From Streptomyces sp. RPA4-2 (GTDB lineage: Bacteria > Actinomycetota > Actinomycetes > Streptomycetales > Streptomycetaceae), in assembly GCF_012273515.2 (NCBI RefSeq), contig NZ_CP050975.2:8866001-8930000 (forward strand): a stretch of 64,000 bases of DNA, in the 5' to 3' direction. Each line of letters begins with the position of its first letter. Within the stretch, counting starts at the first letter, position 1. The position numbers and the translations under genes are program-made. This document shows positions 25,004 to 33,735 of the stretch, one piece after another. The notes beneath the pieces were generated by a model, which worked only from the letters and a program-made list of their open reading frames with translations, was not told the origin of the DNA and ran no database searches.

Positions 25004-25840
25004 CTACACGGCGTCGTCGAGGGCGTGCAGGTCGCGGCTGCGCGGCAGGCCTTCGACCAGGTCCAGCATCGCTTCGTGGAGTAGGCCGTTGGTGGCCAGC
25101 ACCGTCATGTCGCCTTGCAGCACGGACGTGCCGTCCAGGTCGGTCACTCGGCCGCCGGCTTCCGACACGATGACCGGCAGGGGAGCCACGTCCTCGTACC
25201 CCATCGGAGGACCGGCGATCACTACGGCGTCCGCGCGGCCAGTGACGAGGTCAACGATGCAGCCCATGGATGCCATCAGGAAGACCTGGCGGTGGAGAGC
25301 GGTGAGGAGTTCCTCCGGCCAGCCGGCCGGATTGAGCGCCTGGGTCCTTGCCCCGCGCGTGCTGGTCCGCTCGGTGACGTGGGCGCGGTGGCCCGACTTC
25401 AGGTCCGGATTCTCCCTGATCAGCACCCAACACCCGAGACCTCGCCCGGCTACGACCATCTGTCGGCTCATGGGCATGTTGATCACCCCGACGGCGGGAC
25501 CGTACTCGTCCTCGTAGGCGATGTCGTTCGAGAACAGTGGCCACCGGCGGGTGAATGACGTGGTGCCGTTGATAGGGTCGCGTCTCCCTGACACTCCGGC
25601 GGTCGATCCCTTCTCCTCGCCGTAGATGCCGTCCTCGGGCATGTGGCGGGCCAGCTCGTTCCTGACCGACTCCTCGACCGCGAGGTCGATCTCCGTGACC
25701 TCGCTGCCGTCTTCCTTGCGGTGGCTTCCCCACTCCCCGAAGAAGCCCTGCGCGGACATCTGCCCGGCACGCGTGGCCAATCCGACGGCGAAGTCGAGGA
25801 CCTCTCGGTCAACGGGTGGAGCGTCGAATGTGTGATCCAT
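25004..25840 (-). CDS. Inositol monophosphatase-like protein with altered metal motif
   Basis: Start ATG 25840 (MDHTFDAPPVDREVLDFAVG). It has the family order: TEIDLAVEESVRNELAR, the GEE motif at residues 74-76, RRDPINGTTSF at 86-96, and a C-terminal GYEDVAPLPVIVSEAGG. Family members such as HisN use Mg2+ bound by the GEE Glu, both Asp of DPIDGT and a later Asp in WDxAA. Here the second Asp of DPIDGT is Asn91, which should weaken metal binding. It may be a degraded or specialised phosphatase. Confidence 0.8.
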   Translation of the reverse strand: MDHTFDAPPVDREVLDFAVGLATRAGQMSAQGFFGEWGSHRKEDGSEVTEIDLAVEESVRNELARHMPEDGIYGEEKGSTAGVSGRRDPINGTTSFTRRWPLFSNDIAYEDEYGPAVGVINMPMSRQMVVAGRGLGCWVLIRENPDLKSGHRAHVTERTSTRGARTQALNPAGWPEELLTALHRQVFLMASMGCIVDLVTGRADAVVIAGPPMGYEDVAPLPVIVSEAGGRVTDLDGTSVLQGDMTVLATNGLLHEAMLDLVEGLPRSRDLHALDDAV

Positions 25841-26162
25841 CCGGTGAGCCTGCCACGACATCCGGGACCAAGATGCACTCTCCCTCAGGCGACCAGTTCA
25901 CGACGGTGTTCGGAGCCGCGTAGGCAGGTGATGTTGCCGGCGCGGGTATGACGGCCAACGATGAATCCGCCGGCAGGTTCCCTGAAGCCAGGCCGTCACA
26001 CAGATGCTCTCTTCGACGCGGCAGGGTCTCAGGGCGGTGCCACGATGCTGGCGGGTGCCCTGCCACGCACTGCATACCACCGGGGCGCCCTCATACCGTG
26101 CGCGGCCACCCCCTCGTCCAGGCTGCGCACGGCATCCCCGCCTACCATCCCCGGCGCCCCTC
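25841..26162. other. Spacer between phosphatase and helicase remnant
   Basis: No supported gene; short frames on both strands look non-coding. Confidence 0.35.
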
Positions 26163-26710
26163 AGTCCCAGTTGAGTCCGAGTGCAGCGAGTGCGGCGAGC
26201 TTGTCCGCGGTGAGCGTGGCCCGCCTGCTCTTGCTGTTCGACAGGAACACCCCCAGCCGAACCTGAGTCCCGTCCGGCAACGTCTCTACATGCCGCCTGG
26301 GGACGGTCACGGAGCCCGTGTGGACCCCTTGTACTGCGCGAGGGCCGCTACGCCCGTCTCGAAGGCGCTCACGGCTGCCGTGGACGGCTTCACCTCCTCT
26401 ACCGGTTCCGGGGCGAGCGCCATGATGCCGAGCTGTTCCAGGCGCTCATGCTGTCCGTCCGTCAGGGCTGCCCAGACTGCAGGTTTCCGTTGCCGGGCCA
26501 GCCGCTTCCCGACGTCCATGCCGCGCACGGTGACCCCGGACAGGACCTGCGTCTCCCCGGCCTGGCCTTGCTCGTCGGCGACGAGCTCGCGTAGTGCGGC
26601 GTAGTGACGCTGCCGGTCAGCGGGCCCAATCCAGGTTCCCGTCCGCGTCGACCTCTCGCAGCACCGTCAGGACCCGTAGGCCTGTGACGGTGCAGGTGTC
26701 ACAGCGTGTT
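26163..26710 (-). pseudogene. C-terminal helicase-associated domains of a decayed helicase
   Basis: Reading down the minus strand: TVTGLRVLTVLREVDADG then NLDWA, a shift near 26620, PADRQRHYAALRELVADE, VTVRGMDVGKRLARQRK and GQHERLEQLGIMALAPE. A one-base loss after ALAQYK (near 26325) is followed by VTVPRRHVETLPDGTQVRLG and LAALAALGLNWD, stopping at 26163. This matches the tandem HA (helicase-associated) repeats at the end of large Streptomyces SNF2/DEAD-like helicases. The motor domains are absent. Confidence 0.75.
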
Positions 26711-26836
26711 AGCTGCTGTGGCCATTGCTGCTGTTGTGGTAGCTGTGACGGCCGAAGGGGAGCCGTCGCACGCTGCGGTCGGGGTGTCTGCTCCCGGGTG
26801 CCGGGCGACATGCCGGCGCAGAGGGGGAACTTGACC

Positions 26837-26935
26837 ATGCCCACGCCCGAGCCGGATACCGACGAGTCGTCAGCAGAGCCTTACGAGCAGTGGGTGTACG
26901 AAATCCTCTGCGGGGCACGGACAGGGGGCCGGTGA
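26837..26935 (+). CDS. Possible 32-aa small protein
   Basis: ATG 26837 follows AGAGGGGGAACTTGACC, a plausible ribosome site, and encodes MPTPEPDTDESSAEPYEQWV ending CGARTGGR. It is short, acidic and lies between two pseudogenes, so it may be a chance frame or the start of a truncated gene. Confidence 0.25.
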   Translation: MPTPEPDTDESSAEPYEQWVYEILCGARTGGR

Positions 26936-27240
26936 TGGCGCCGACGATCGCTTCGGTGGTCTCACGGACCTTGTACTTCAACCAGCCCCGGACCGCGGGC
27001 CGGTAGGGATCGTCCAGCCGTGCGAAGACGACGCCCTCCACGCCAACCGTCGTCCAGGTGAGCCATTCGCGGACGGTGTCGGGGTTGGGGTCGACGGGGA
27101 CAGCGCCCACGGGGCGGCCAGCTGCCGCGCGGTGAACATCGACACTCCAATGCCGCCCGGCGGCGCCGGTAGGGCCAGGGCGTCGTGTCCGTCCCGGACA
27201 AGCGCAGCAGATCGAACGCGGAAGCGCGCGGGTTTGCAGA
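26934..27240 (-). pseudogene. ATP-dependent DNA ligase fragment, frameshifted
   Basis: Minus-strand pieces in three frames join into a ligase adenylation-domain segment: FDLLRLSGTDTTPWPYRRRR, then SMFTARQLAAPWALSP, then REWLTWTTVGVEGVVF, DDPYRPAVRGWLKYKVRETT and EAIVGAITGPL. The block VEGVVF...YRP..RGWLKYK is the ligase motif IV-V region, and WLKYK contains the conserved Lys. The N-terminal KxDG nucleotidyl site and the OB domain are missing. At least two indels separate the pieces. It sits next to the helicase remnant on the same strand. Confidence 0.75.
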
Positions 27241-27608
27241 ATCCTGGACCGAAGGTGCCCGGAACCCTTACATAGACGCCTGCTCTGCGGAGGTCGGCGT
27301 ACGGGTTCCGGGTCGGGCTGCCTGCCATCAGCCGACTCACCGGTAGGACCCCGGAGAACCCTCTGTGCGAGCGGTGCCGCGAGGAACTGGGCGGGGAGCA
27401 GGGGCGTGTACGGCCGTAGCGGCCGCGTCATTCGGACGAGCCGGAGGCCGAGACGCCGCGAGATCCCGCGCACGAAGATCCCGAACCCGTGATGTGGACG
27501 CAGCCCCGCGGCTCAGGCCCCGCACTCCTACCGCCATCGCCCACCGGCGGCTGTCGCCCGAGCCGGTTACCCGTCACTGGCAAAGCCGCCGCCCGCACGA
27601 CACACCCC
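27241..27608. other. Spacer between ligase remnant and tetR
   Basis: No supported gene was found in 368 bp. Frames are arginine- and alanine-rich with no conserved blocks. Confidence 0.35.
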
Positions 27609-28184
27609 TCAGCGGGGGCGGGTGCTCAGTCCGTCGAGGGTGAGGTCGAGGAGGCGTTCGGCCTGTTCGCGCTGGTCGGGCTTGCCGGAGGTGAGGGCGA
27701 TGCCGCTGAGGGCGGCGTACATGTCGGTCGCGCTGATGTCGGTGCGGATGGTGCGGGCCGTGACGGCGGCCTCCATGAGCGAGGTGAGCGCTTCGAGCAT
27801 CATCTCGCGGCTGTGGGCGTAGGGGTTGACGCCGGATTCGACGACGGCGCGCAGGGCTTCGGCCATGCCGATTTTGGCGGTCGCGTAGTCGATGAAGCGG
27901 CCCATCCAGTCCCGCAGGGCGTCGCGGGGCTCCATCGCCGCTAGGAGGCCGGGGGCGGCGTCGCACAGCCGGGCCAGTTCTCCCCGGTAAGCAGCCTCGA
28001 TCAGCAGTTCCCGAGTGGGGAAGTTGCGGTAGAGGGTGCCGCTGCCGACGCCGGCTTCCTTCGCGATGCGTTCGAAGTGGGCGTCGAGGCCCTCCTCGGC
28101 GAACACGCGGGCCGCTGCGGCGAGGATCTTGTCCCGGTTGCGCTGCGCGTCGGCCCGCAAGGGACGCCCTGCCTCTGTGGCCAT
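27609..28184 (-). CDS. TetR-family repressor
   Basis: Start ATG 28184 after GGCAGGAGATTTGAA; the frame is open upstream but crosses the operator repeats. The N-terminal HTH spans residues 18-62 (DKILAAAARVFAEEGLDAHF, ERIAKEAGVGSGTLYRNFPT). The C-terminal ligand domain is about 130 residues (DWMGRFIDYATAKIGMAEAL), like SbtR/YbiH-type regulators. It is divergent from the SDR gene at 28454, with two tandem operator-like repeats between them, so it probably represses itself and the SDR genes and is released by an SDR substrate. Confidence 0.9.
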   Translation of the reverse strand: MATEAGRPLRADAQRNRDKILAAAARVFAEEGLDAHFERIAKEAGVGSGTLYRNFPTRELLIEAAYRGELARLCDAAPGLLAAMEPRDALRDWMGRFIDYATAKIGMAEALRAVVESGVNPYAHSREMMLEALTSLMEAAVTARTIRTDISATDMYAALSGIALTSGKPDQREQAERLLDLTLDGLSTRPR

Positions 28185-28212
28185 TTCAAATCTCCTGCCG
28201 TCTCCGTTTGCT

Positions 28213-28262
28213 AAATGGCGACGCCTCCACTTACAGTTGCGGAAATGGCGGCGCCTCCACTT
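28213..28262. promoter_or_regulatory. Tandem operator-like repeats between tetR and SDR
   Basis: Two 20-bp direct repeats AAATGGCGrCGCCTCCACTT begin at 28213 and 28243, exactly 30 bp apart (about three helical turns). Each has an internal GGCGrCGCC near-palindrome. They lie just upstream of the TetR start and are good candidates for its binding sites. Confidence 0.7.
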
Positions 28263-28453
28263 CCACTGTAGGGCATGCACCGCCACCACTCGCCCCCCGA
28301 GACGGGGCGGCATTCCACCGCAGTCTCCAGCCGCAGGTCCGGAATGCAGCACGTGACTACCACCTGCGTATGACTCGCGACGTTGCGTGCGCCCACATGT
28401 CCCTGTTCCCCGCCGTCCGGCGGGAAGCGAAGCAATGCCTCAGGAGATACGAA

Positions 28454-29215
28454 ATGACTCGCTCGCTCGAAGGAAAGACCGCTGTCGTCACTGGTGGCGC
28501 GTCAGGCATCGGCCTGGCCATCGCCAAGGAGTTCGTGCTCAACGGCGCTGACGTCGTCATCACCGACCTCCAGCAGGAGCAGGTCGACGCAGCAGTCGCC
28601 GAGATCGGGCCGAAGAGCTCGGGCGTCGTTGCGAACGTCGCCAAGCTCGCCGACATGGAAGCGGTCTACGCACAGGTCATGGCCCGCCACGGCCGCCTGG
28701 ACACGGTGGTGGCCAACGCCGGCATCGGCGCCCACGCTCCCCTTCAGAGGATTACCGAGGATGAGTTCGACCGGACCTTCAACGTCAACGTCAAGGGCGT
28801 CCTGTTCACCGTGCAGCCGGCCCTGCCGCTGCTCAAGCCCGGCGGCACGATCACCGTCATCGGCTCCACCGCCTCCATCCAGCCCCCGGCTGGCATGAGC
28901 CTGTACGGCGGCGCGAAGGCAGCCGTGCGCAACTGCGTGCGCGGCTGGATCCAGGACGTCAAGGGTTCCGGCATCCGCATCAACGTCCTGAGTCCCGGCG
29001 CGGTCGACACTGAATCCCTGCGCCGCGCCCTGGCGCTCGCCCAGGGTGCCGACGCCGTCCCCGCCGCGGTAGCGAAGATGGGCGAGGGCAACCCCACCGG
29101 CCGCATCGCCGCCCCCAGCGAGATGGGCACCGCCGCGGTGTTCCTTGCCAGCGACGCCGCCAGCTTCATCACCGGCGTCGAGCTCTTCGTCGACGGCGGC
29201 ATGGCCCAGGTCTGA
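28454..29215 (+). CDS. SDR-family oxidoreductase (1)
   Basis: CAGGAGATACGAA precedes ATG 28454. The 253-aa protein is a classical short-chain dehydrogenase: TGGASGIG (residues 13-20) binds NAD(P), NAG at 88-90, the catalytic triad Ser138 or 141 in GSTAS, and Tyr151/Lys155 in YGGAK. Asp38 (ITDLQ) suggests NAD(H) preference. The C-terminus has the usual SFITGVELFVDGG. It is divergent from tetR and is followed, after a strong hairpin, by a second SDR. The substrate is unknown. Confidence 0.9.
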   Translation: MTRSLEGKTAVVTGGASGIGLAIAKEFVLNGADVVITDLQQEQVDAAVAEIGPKSSGVVANVAKLADMEAVYAQVMARHGRLDTVVANAGIGAHAPLQRITEDEFDRTFNVNVKGVLFTVQPALPLLKPGGTITVIGSTASIQPPAGMSLYGGAKAAVRNCVRGWIQDVKGSGIRINVLSPGAVDTESLRRALALAQGADAVPAAVAKMGEGNPTGRIAAPSEMGTAAVFLASDAASFITGVELFVDGGMAQV

Positions 29216-29297
29216 CGGCCCCCGCCATCCCGAGCGGCGCCCCACCGGCATCCCCGGCCCGGCACACACACCGCCGCGCGCGGTGACGCATTCGAAT

Positions 29298-29351
29298 CCG
29301 TCCCGTCGGCCGGCAGGCACATCGCTGCCTGCCTGCCGGCCGACGGGACGG
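29298..29351 (+). terminator. Perfect 22-bp stem between the two SDR genes
   Basis: The arms 29298-29319 (starting CCGTCCCGTCGGCCGGC) and 29330-29351 are exact complements across a 10-nt loop. It lies 83 nt after the first SDR stop and 35 nt before the second start. It would terminate or attenuate read-through. It could also fold in the leader of the second SDR. Confidence 0.8.
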
Positions 29352-29385
29352 GACCCAGCGACAGGATCCGAAAGGAAAAATCACC

Positions 29386-30123
29386 ATGCAGGAGATCGAG
29401 AACAAGGTCATAGCCATCACCGGGGCAGGCGGCGGCATCGGAGCGGCCACCGCGCTACTGCTGGCCGAGCGCGGTGCGAAGGTCGTCCTCGGCGACCTCA
29501 ACACAGACGCGCTCGGTGCCCTGGCGACCCGCATCACGGACGCCGGCGGCGACGTAGCCTTCGTCCGCACCGACGTGACCCGGCAGCAGGACCTGGCCGA
29601 CCTCGTCACGCTGGCACGCGAGCGCTACGGCAAGCTCGACGTCCTGGTCAGCAACGCCGGAGTAGGTCCCATCTCCCCGCTGGACGACCTGCGGGTCACC
29701 GAATGGGAGCTGATGATCGACGTCAACCTCAAGGGCGTCCTGTACGGCATCGCGGCGGCGCTGCCGGTCTTCCGCGAGCAGGGCTTTGGACAGTTCGTGA
29801 ACACCGCCTCCACCGCCGCCTACACCACCGTCCCCAACCAGGCGGTCTACTCCGGTACGAAATACGCGGTGCGCGCCATCTCCGAGGGACTGCGCAAGGA
29901 GGCGGGCGAGAACCTGCGCGTGACGATCGTCTCGCCAGGCTTCGTCCGCACGAGCTTCGTCGAAGCCGTCGACAACCCCGAGGTGCGAGCCCAGCTCATC
30001 GAAGCCAGGGACAAGTTCGCCGTGGAACCGGAGGCCATCGCCCGTGCCATCGCCTTCGCGATCGAGCAGCCGGACGACGTCGATGTCAACGAACTCATCG
30101 TCCGTCCCACCGCCCAGGCTTGA
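29386..30123 (+). CDS. SDR-family oxidoreductase (2)
   Basis: CGAAAGGAAAAATCACC precedes ATG 29386. Motifs: TGAGGGIG (12-19), NAG (90-92), Ser142 in NTASTAAY, Tyr155/Lys159 in YSGTK. Asp37 in LGDLN again suggests NAD(H). The C-terminus (VEPEAIARAIAFAIEQPDDV, DVNELIVRPTAQ) is typical of the YdfG/clavaldehyde-dehydrogenase-like group. It lies in the same direction as SDR 1 and upstream of an MFS fragment, so the original locus may have been tetR-SDR-SDR-MFS. Confidence 0.9.
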   Translation: MQEIENKVIAITGAGGGIGAATALLLAERGAKVVLGDLNTDALGALATRITDAGGDVAFVRTDVTRQQDLADLVTLARERYGKLDVLVSNAGVGPISPLDDLRVTEWELMIDVNLKGVLYGIAAALPVFREQGFGQFVNTASTAAYTTVPNQAVYSGTKYAVRAISEGLRKEAGENLRVTIVSPGFVRTSFVEAVDNPEVRAQLIEARDKFAVEPEAIARAIAFAIEQPDDVDVNELIVRPTAQA

Positions 30124-30340
30124 CGGCAGCCGGACTGCTGCGCAGGCGCGGGAGTCCTCCCGGCCAGGCCACAATTCACCCCACGGAGGTCTGGCCGCGC
30201 GCGTAGCAGTGCGCCGGCCGGCCTCACCCTTCCCGTCGTCGGCGCCCACGCCCCTCAACCTCACGGGCCATATGCCGGCGTGAGTGGCAGCGCCCAATGC
30301 CCATTTCTCCTTCTCCGCCCTGAACAGGATGCGCGCTAGT

Positions 30341-30610
30341 CATGCCACTTTCCCCCTCTCTGACTCGAAGCAGCTCCGCGGCTGCCTCCACCGGGCCCCG
30401 GCCGGGCCGTCCGGGCGCGCCGGCATCGGCATCGGCATCATGATCGTGCTCGTCGCCCAGCTGATGCTGACGCTGGACACGACCATCGCCAACGTCGCGC
30501 TTCCGCAGATCGCGGGCGGCCTTGGCTTCGGCCACGCGTCCCTGTCATGGGTCCTCAACGCCTATACCCTCGCCTTCGGTGGCCTGCTTCTCACCGGTGG
30601 CCCCCGGTGA
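30341..30610 (+). pseudogene. N-terminal fragment of a DHA2-type MFS exporter
   Basis: After a frame change near 30440 the sequence reads IVLVAQLMLTLDTTIANVAL, then PQIAGGLGFGHASLSWVLNA and YTLAFGGLLLTGG, the first TM helices of EmrB/QacA-type 14-TM exporters. It stops at TGA 30608. The ATG at 30341 (MPLSPSLTRSSSAAAST) would be the original start in another frame. About 85% of the protein is missing, so the Dyp operon that follows begins next to a deletion point. Confidence 0.7.
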
Positions 30611-30731
30611 ACCACGCGCCGACGGACCGCCCTGGCTCTCCTCCGCCTCGCTGCTCCCGAGGCGGGTGGATGTGGTCCGTGGGAATATGAGACGAATTGT
30701 TTCCGGCCAGTAGATGGCGGCAGGAGCGGAC

Positions 30732-31265
30732 ATGGAGATCAAGCCGCAGGCGGCGGTCATCCCCAAGGACACCGCCCAGTTCGAGCAGGGGAAGTACGGC
30801 CCCGTTTTTCCGAAGACACCGGCGTGCTACGGGTTCACCATCGTCGCCAAGGTCAAGCCCGGCCGCGCCGACGCGATGCGCGAGTACGGCTATGCCTTGG
30901 CCAAGGCTTTGGAGGGAGACCCCCACCTTCTCGCACCATTGAAGTTGCACTATCTGCGCTGGGTGCTTTTCGACGACGACACGCGCTTCATGTATCAGGG
31001 GATCTTCGACACCGACTTCGACAAGTACACCGAGGACGCCGTCGCGCTTTTCAGCAAGGCGGGGGTGAACACGGCCTTCGAGAACCTCGAAGGATTCCCC
31101 GAGGACTGGCGGACCAATCCCGATGCGTTCGTCCGGTTCGTGCGTGAACACCACTGTCCCAGCTTCATCGAATACGGGGAGTACCCGTACGTGACCGCTG
31201 ATGAGATCAAGAAGGCTCTGCGGATCAAGAACGCCCTGTCGGAGATGCTCGACCAGCTGCAGTGA
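30732..31265 (+). CDS. Uncharacterised protein A of the Dyp peroxidase operon
   Basis: Start ATG 30732 with GGCAGGAGCGGAC five bases away; the ATG at 30714 has no site. The 177-aa protein begins MEIKPQAAVIPKDTAQFEQG. The sequence YGFTIVAKVKPGRADAMREY and LHYLRWVLFDDDTRFMYQGI looks like a ferredoxin-like dimeric alpha/beta barrel (ABM/Dyp-like) half. It has many aromatic and acidic residues and no signal peptide. No family name can be given. It is the first gene of the operon with 31310, 32343 and 33736; the gap to the next start is 44 nt. Confidence 0.7.
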   Translation: MEIKPQAAVIPKDTAQFEQGKYGPVFPKTPACYGFTIVAKVKPGRADAMREYGYALAKALEGDPHLLAPLKLHYLRWVLFDDDTRFMYQGIFDTDFDKYTEDAVALFSKAGVNTAFENLEGFPEDWRTNPDAFVRFVREHHCPSFIEYGEYPYVTADEIKKALRIKNALSEMLDQLQ

Positions 31266-31309
31266 GAGCGGGCCGCCGTGTGCTCGTCCCACTGCGGATC
31301 GGAGACGAG

Positions 31310-32323
31310 ATGAGCGAGGTCAGGACGGCACGCACCTACAACCAGAACCACATCCCGCGCGAACGCACCCCTGGCCGGCGACGGGTGAGCATCTACGTCG
31401 CGTGGAGCTATCCGGCCGAGGCGGGCAGGAATCCGGCTGAGCTGGACAACAGGTTCTCCACGCTGACGGAGGTCAGGCGGGTGGCGTGGCCTGCCTACGA
31501 GGACCCGAAGTGGTCCGACCCGATGCATTTCCAGCAGGGCATCGCCGGCTCGCTGGAATTGTTCTTCTGGGCCTGGGTGCCGTTCCAGGAGTTCGTCGAG
31601 GGGGTCACCGGGCACCCCGTCCCGGTGTATCAGCGCATCGACCAGGCCGGCTTTCGGACTCCGCTCGACGAGCGCGTACTGGCCGACACCGACACCCTGT
31701 TCGTGTTCGGGCTGGACCACATGGTCACCGGGCAGGAAGCCCAGCCCGAGGAGGTCGAGGCACTGCGGGCCTTCCTCGGCCGAGAGGACGCCTGTCTGGT
31801 CCTGGGGCCCCACCATGACGTCGGGGCATCGGACGATCTGGCCGCGCGGGACGTGGAGTACCACCATCACGGCGATCCCCTGGTCCCCCGCCAGCAGCGG
31901 TTCGCCACATACGTCCGGGGCTTGATGCACGGCCTCGGAGTGCCGGTCGAGAACCGTTACGGACTGCGCCCCGCGGTGCGGGAGAAGAACAAGATCGCCC
32001 CGCTGTCCACCATCGGGGACCTGGACGCCAAAGGGTGGCTGGAGGGGGTGACGAACTTCAACTTCCACATGCATCTGCCGCACTACGCCGTGACGACCGA
32101 CGAGCCGGATGCCATCCATGTCCTGGCAAGGCAGCCGATCGACACCTCTAGGCCGCACCCGTTCACCGATGCCGGCAACACCGAGTTCAACATGTTTCTG
32201 TGGATGCCGCCGAGCGGTGAGCGGGCCGGCGATGTGCTGCTGGCGGACTCCACGATCTTCAGTTCGCTGTTCGGAGGCGACGAGAGTCTCAGGAACTTCT
32301 GGCGGAACCTCGTCTCGAAGTAG
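31310..32323 (+). CDS. Uncharacterised protein B of the Dyp peroxidase operon
   Basis: Start ATG 31310 (MSEVRTARTYNQNHIPRERT) after GGAGACGAG. In the 337-aa product, TDTLFVFGLDHMVTGQEAQP, EVEALRAFLGREDACLVLGP and, near the end, AGDVLLADSTIFSSLFGG resemble a glutamine-amidotransferase-like (ThuA/DUF4350-type) Rossmann fold. Unusual His clusters (GPHHDVG, YHHHGDP, NFHMHLPHY) could bind metal or haem. There is no signal peptide. It is followed 19 nt later by the Dyp peroxidase, so the two are surely co-expressed. The function is unknown. Confidence 0.7.
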   Translation: MSEVRTARTYNQNHIPRERTPGRRRVSIYVAWSYPAEAGRNPAELDNRFSTLTEVRRVAWPAYEDPKWSDPMHFQQGIAGSLELFFWAWVPFQEFVEGVTGHPVPVYQRIDQAGFRTPLDERVLADTDTLFVFGLDHMVTGQEAQPEEVEALRAFLGREDACLVLGPHHDVGASDDLAARDVEYHHHGDPLVPRQQRFATYVRGLMHGLGVPVENRYGLRPAVREKNKIAPLSTIGDLDAKGWLEGVTNFNFHMHLPHYAVTTDEPDAIHVLARQPIDTSRPHPFTDAGNTEFNMFLWMPPSGERAGDVLLADSTIFSSLFGGDESLRNFWRNLVSK

Positions 32324-32342
32324 CGCCACATGGAGGTGGACC

Positions 32343-33677
32343 GTGAGCGAGCCCACGCAAGTCGCGTTGGAACTCGACGACGTCCAGCGCGGGGCTCTCA
32401 GCCCGCGGCCGACTCCCTACGCGGCGACATATCTTGTGTTCCGCGTCGATGACCGGGCCGACGGTCGGGAACTGATGCGACGCGCGAGCGCGGTGGTGAC
32501 CCCTGCCGTCGACCCGGTCAGCCCCTTGGGGGACACGTGGGTCAGTGTCGCCGTCACCTGTTACGGCCTGGCGGCGCTGGGCGTGCCGCGCGGATCATTG
32601 GACACGTTCGCCTGGGAATTCCGGCAAGGGATGGCCGCCCGGGCCACAGCGCTCGGCGATGTCGGCGAGAGCAGCCCCGCGAACTGGGAAGCGCCGCTGG
32701 GCACGCCGGATGTCCATGTGGTGCTCGCGGCGGTCGCGCCCGACGTCCCGCGGTTGGAGGAGGCCGTCGATCGGGCCCGGCCCGCGTACGACCGCCTCGC
32801 CGGTGTGACCGCGATCTGGCGGCAGGACTGCTACGCACTGCCCACCGAGACCGAGCACTTCGGCTATCGCGACGGCGTCAGCCATCCGGCCGTCGAAGGA
32901 AGCGGCATCCCCGGGTCCAACCAGCTGGAGGTGCCGTTGAAGGCCGGGGAGTTCGTGCTCGGCTATCGGGACGAGATCGGCGGGATCCAGACCCCGCAGC
33001 CGGAGGTGCTCGGGCGCAACGGCAGCTACGCGGTCTTCCGCAAGCTCCACCAGGACGTCGCTGCGTTCCGGCGCTATCTGCGGGACAACGCCACCGACCC
33101 CGACGACGAGGAACTGCTCGCGGCCAAGATCATGGGACGCTGGCGCAGCGGAGCCCCCCTCGCTCTCAGTCCGCAGCACGACGACCCCGCTCTCGGTGCC
33201 GACCCGCACCGCCGCAACACCTTCCTGTACGAGCGCGACGATCCGGCGGGATTCATCACGCCCGGCGGCTGCCACATCCGCCGGGCCAACCCCCGCGACG
33301 CCTCGGTGGCGGGAGAGGTGCGTCTGCACCGCATGATCAGACGCGGCGCCGTCTACGGTCCGCCGTTGCCCGAAGGAGTTCTGGAGGACGACGGGACCGA
33401 CCGCGGCCTGATGTTCGCGTTCATCGGAGCCCACCTCGGGCGGCAGTTCGAGTTCGTCCAGTCGCAATGGATGAACGACGGCGTCTTCTTCGGCTCGGGC
33501 GACGCCGAAGACCCCGTCACCGGATCCCACGACGGCGTCACCGGCTTCACGATCCCCAGACGGCCGGTGCGACGACGCCTTGCGGCCCTGCCGCGGTTCG
33601 TCGTCACCCGCGGCGGCGAGTACTGCTTTCTGCCGAGCCTGAGCGCCCTGCGCTGGCTCGGCGACCTCCGGGACTGA
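32343..33677 (+). CDS. Dyp-type haem peroxidase
   Basis: The GTG at 32343 follows ATGGAGGTGGACC. The 444-aa protein has the family fingerprints: GYRDG at residues 174-178 (distal Asp and Arg), the proximal haem ligand His311 in GGCHIRRANPRDA, and the C-terminal FVVTRGGEYCFLPSL. Length and the lack of a Tat signal place it with the larger cytoplasmic Dyp classes rather than the Tat-exported EfeB type. It uses H2O2 to oxidise dyes or phenolics; the natural substrate is unknown. It is the third gene of a four-gene unit. Confidence 0.92.
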   Translation: MSEPTQVALELDDVQRGALSPRPTPYAATYLVFRVDDRADGRELMRRASAVVTPAVDPVSPLGDTWVSVAVTCYGLAALGVPRGSLDTFAWEFRQGMAARATALGDVGESSPANWEAPLGTPDVHVVLAAVAPDVPRLEEAVDRARPAYDRLAGVTAIWRQDCYALPTETEHFGYRDGVSHPAVEGSGIPGSNQLEVPLKAGEFVLGYRDEIGGIQTPQPEVLGRNGSYAVFRKLHQDVAAFRRYLRDNATDPDDEELLAAKIMGRWRSGAPLALSPQHDDPALGADPHRRNTFLYERDDPAGFITPGGCHIRRANPRDASVAGEVRLHRMIRRGAVYGPPLPEGVLEDDGTDRGLMFAFIGAHLGRQFEFVQSQWMNDGVFFGSGDAEDPVTGSHDGVTGFTIPRRPVRRRLAALPRFVVTRGGEYCFLPSLSALRWLGDLRD

Positions 33678-33735
33678 CAGGGCGGCGACGCGCACGCCGG
33701 CACCGCGGCCGCTCCGCCGACCGAGGGGAATGCTC

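Noticed and set aside
29290..29320. TTCGAATCC resembling a tRNA T-loop
   Set aside because: No matching acceptor, D or anticodon stems; it lies beside the terminator hairpin. No tRNA was found in the window.
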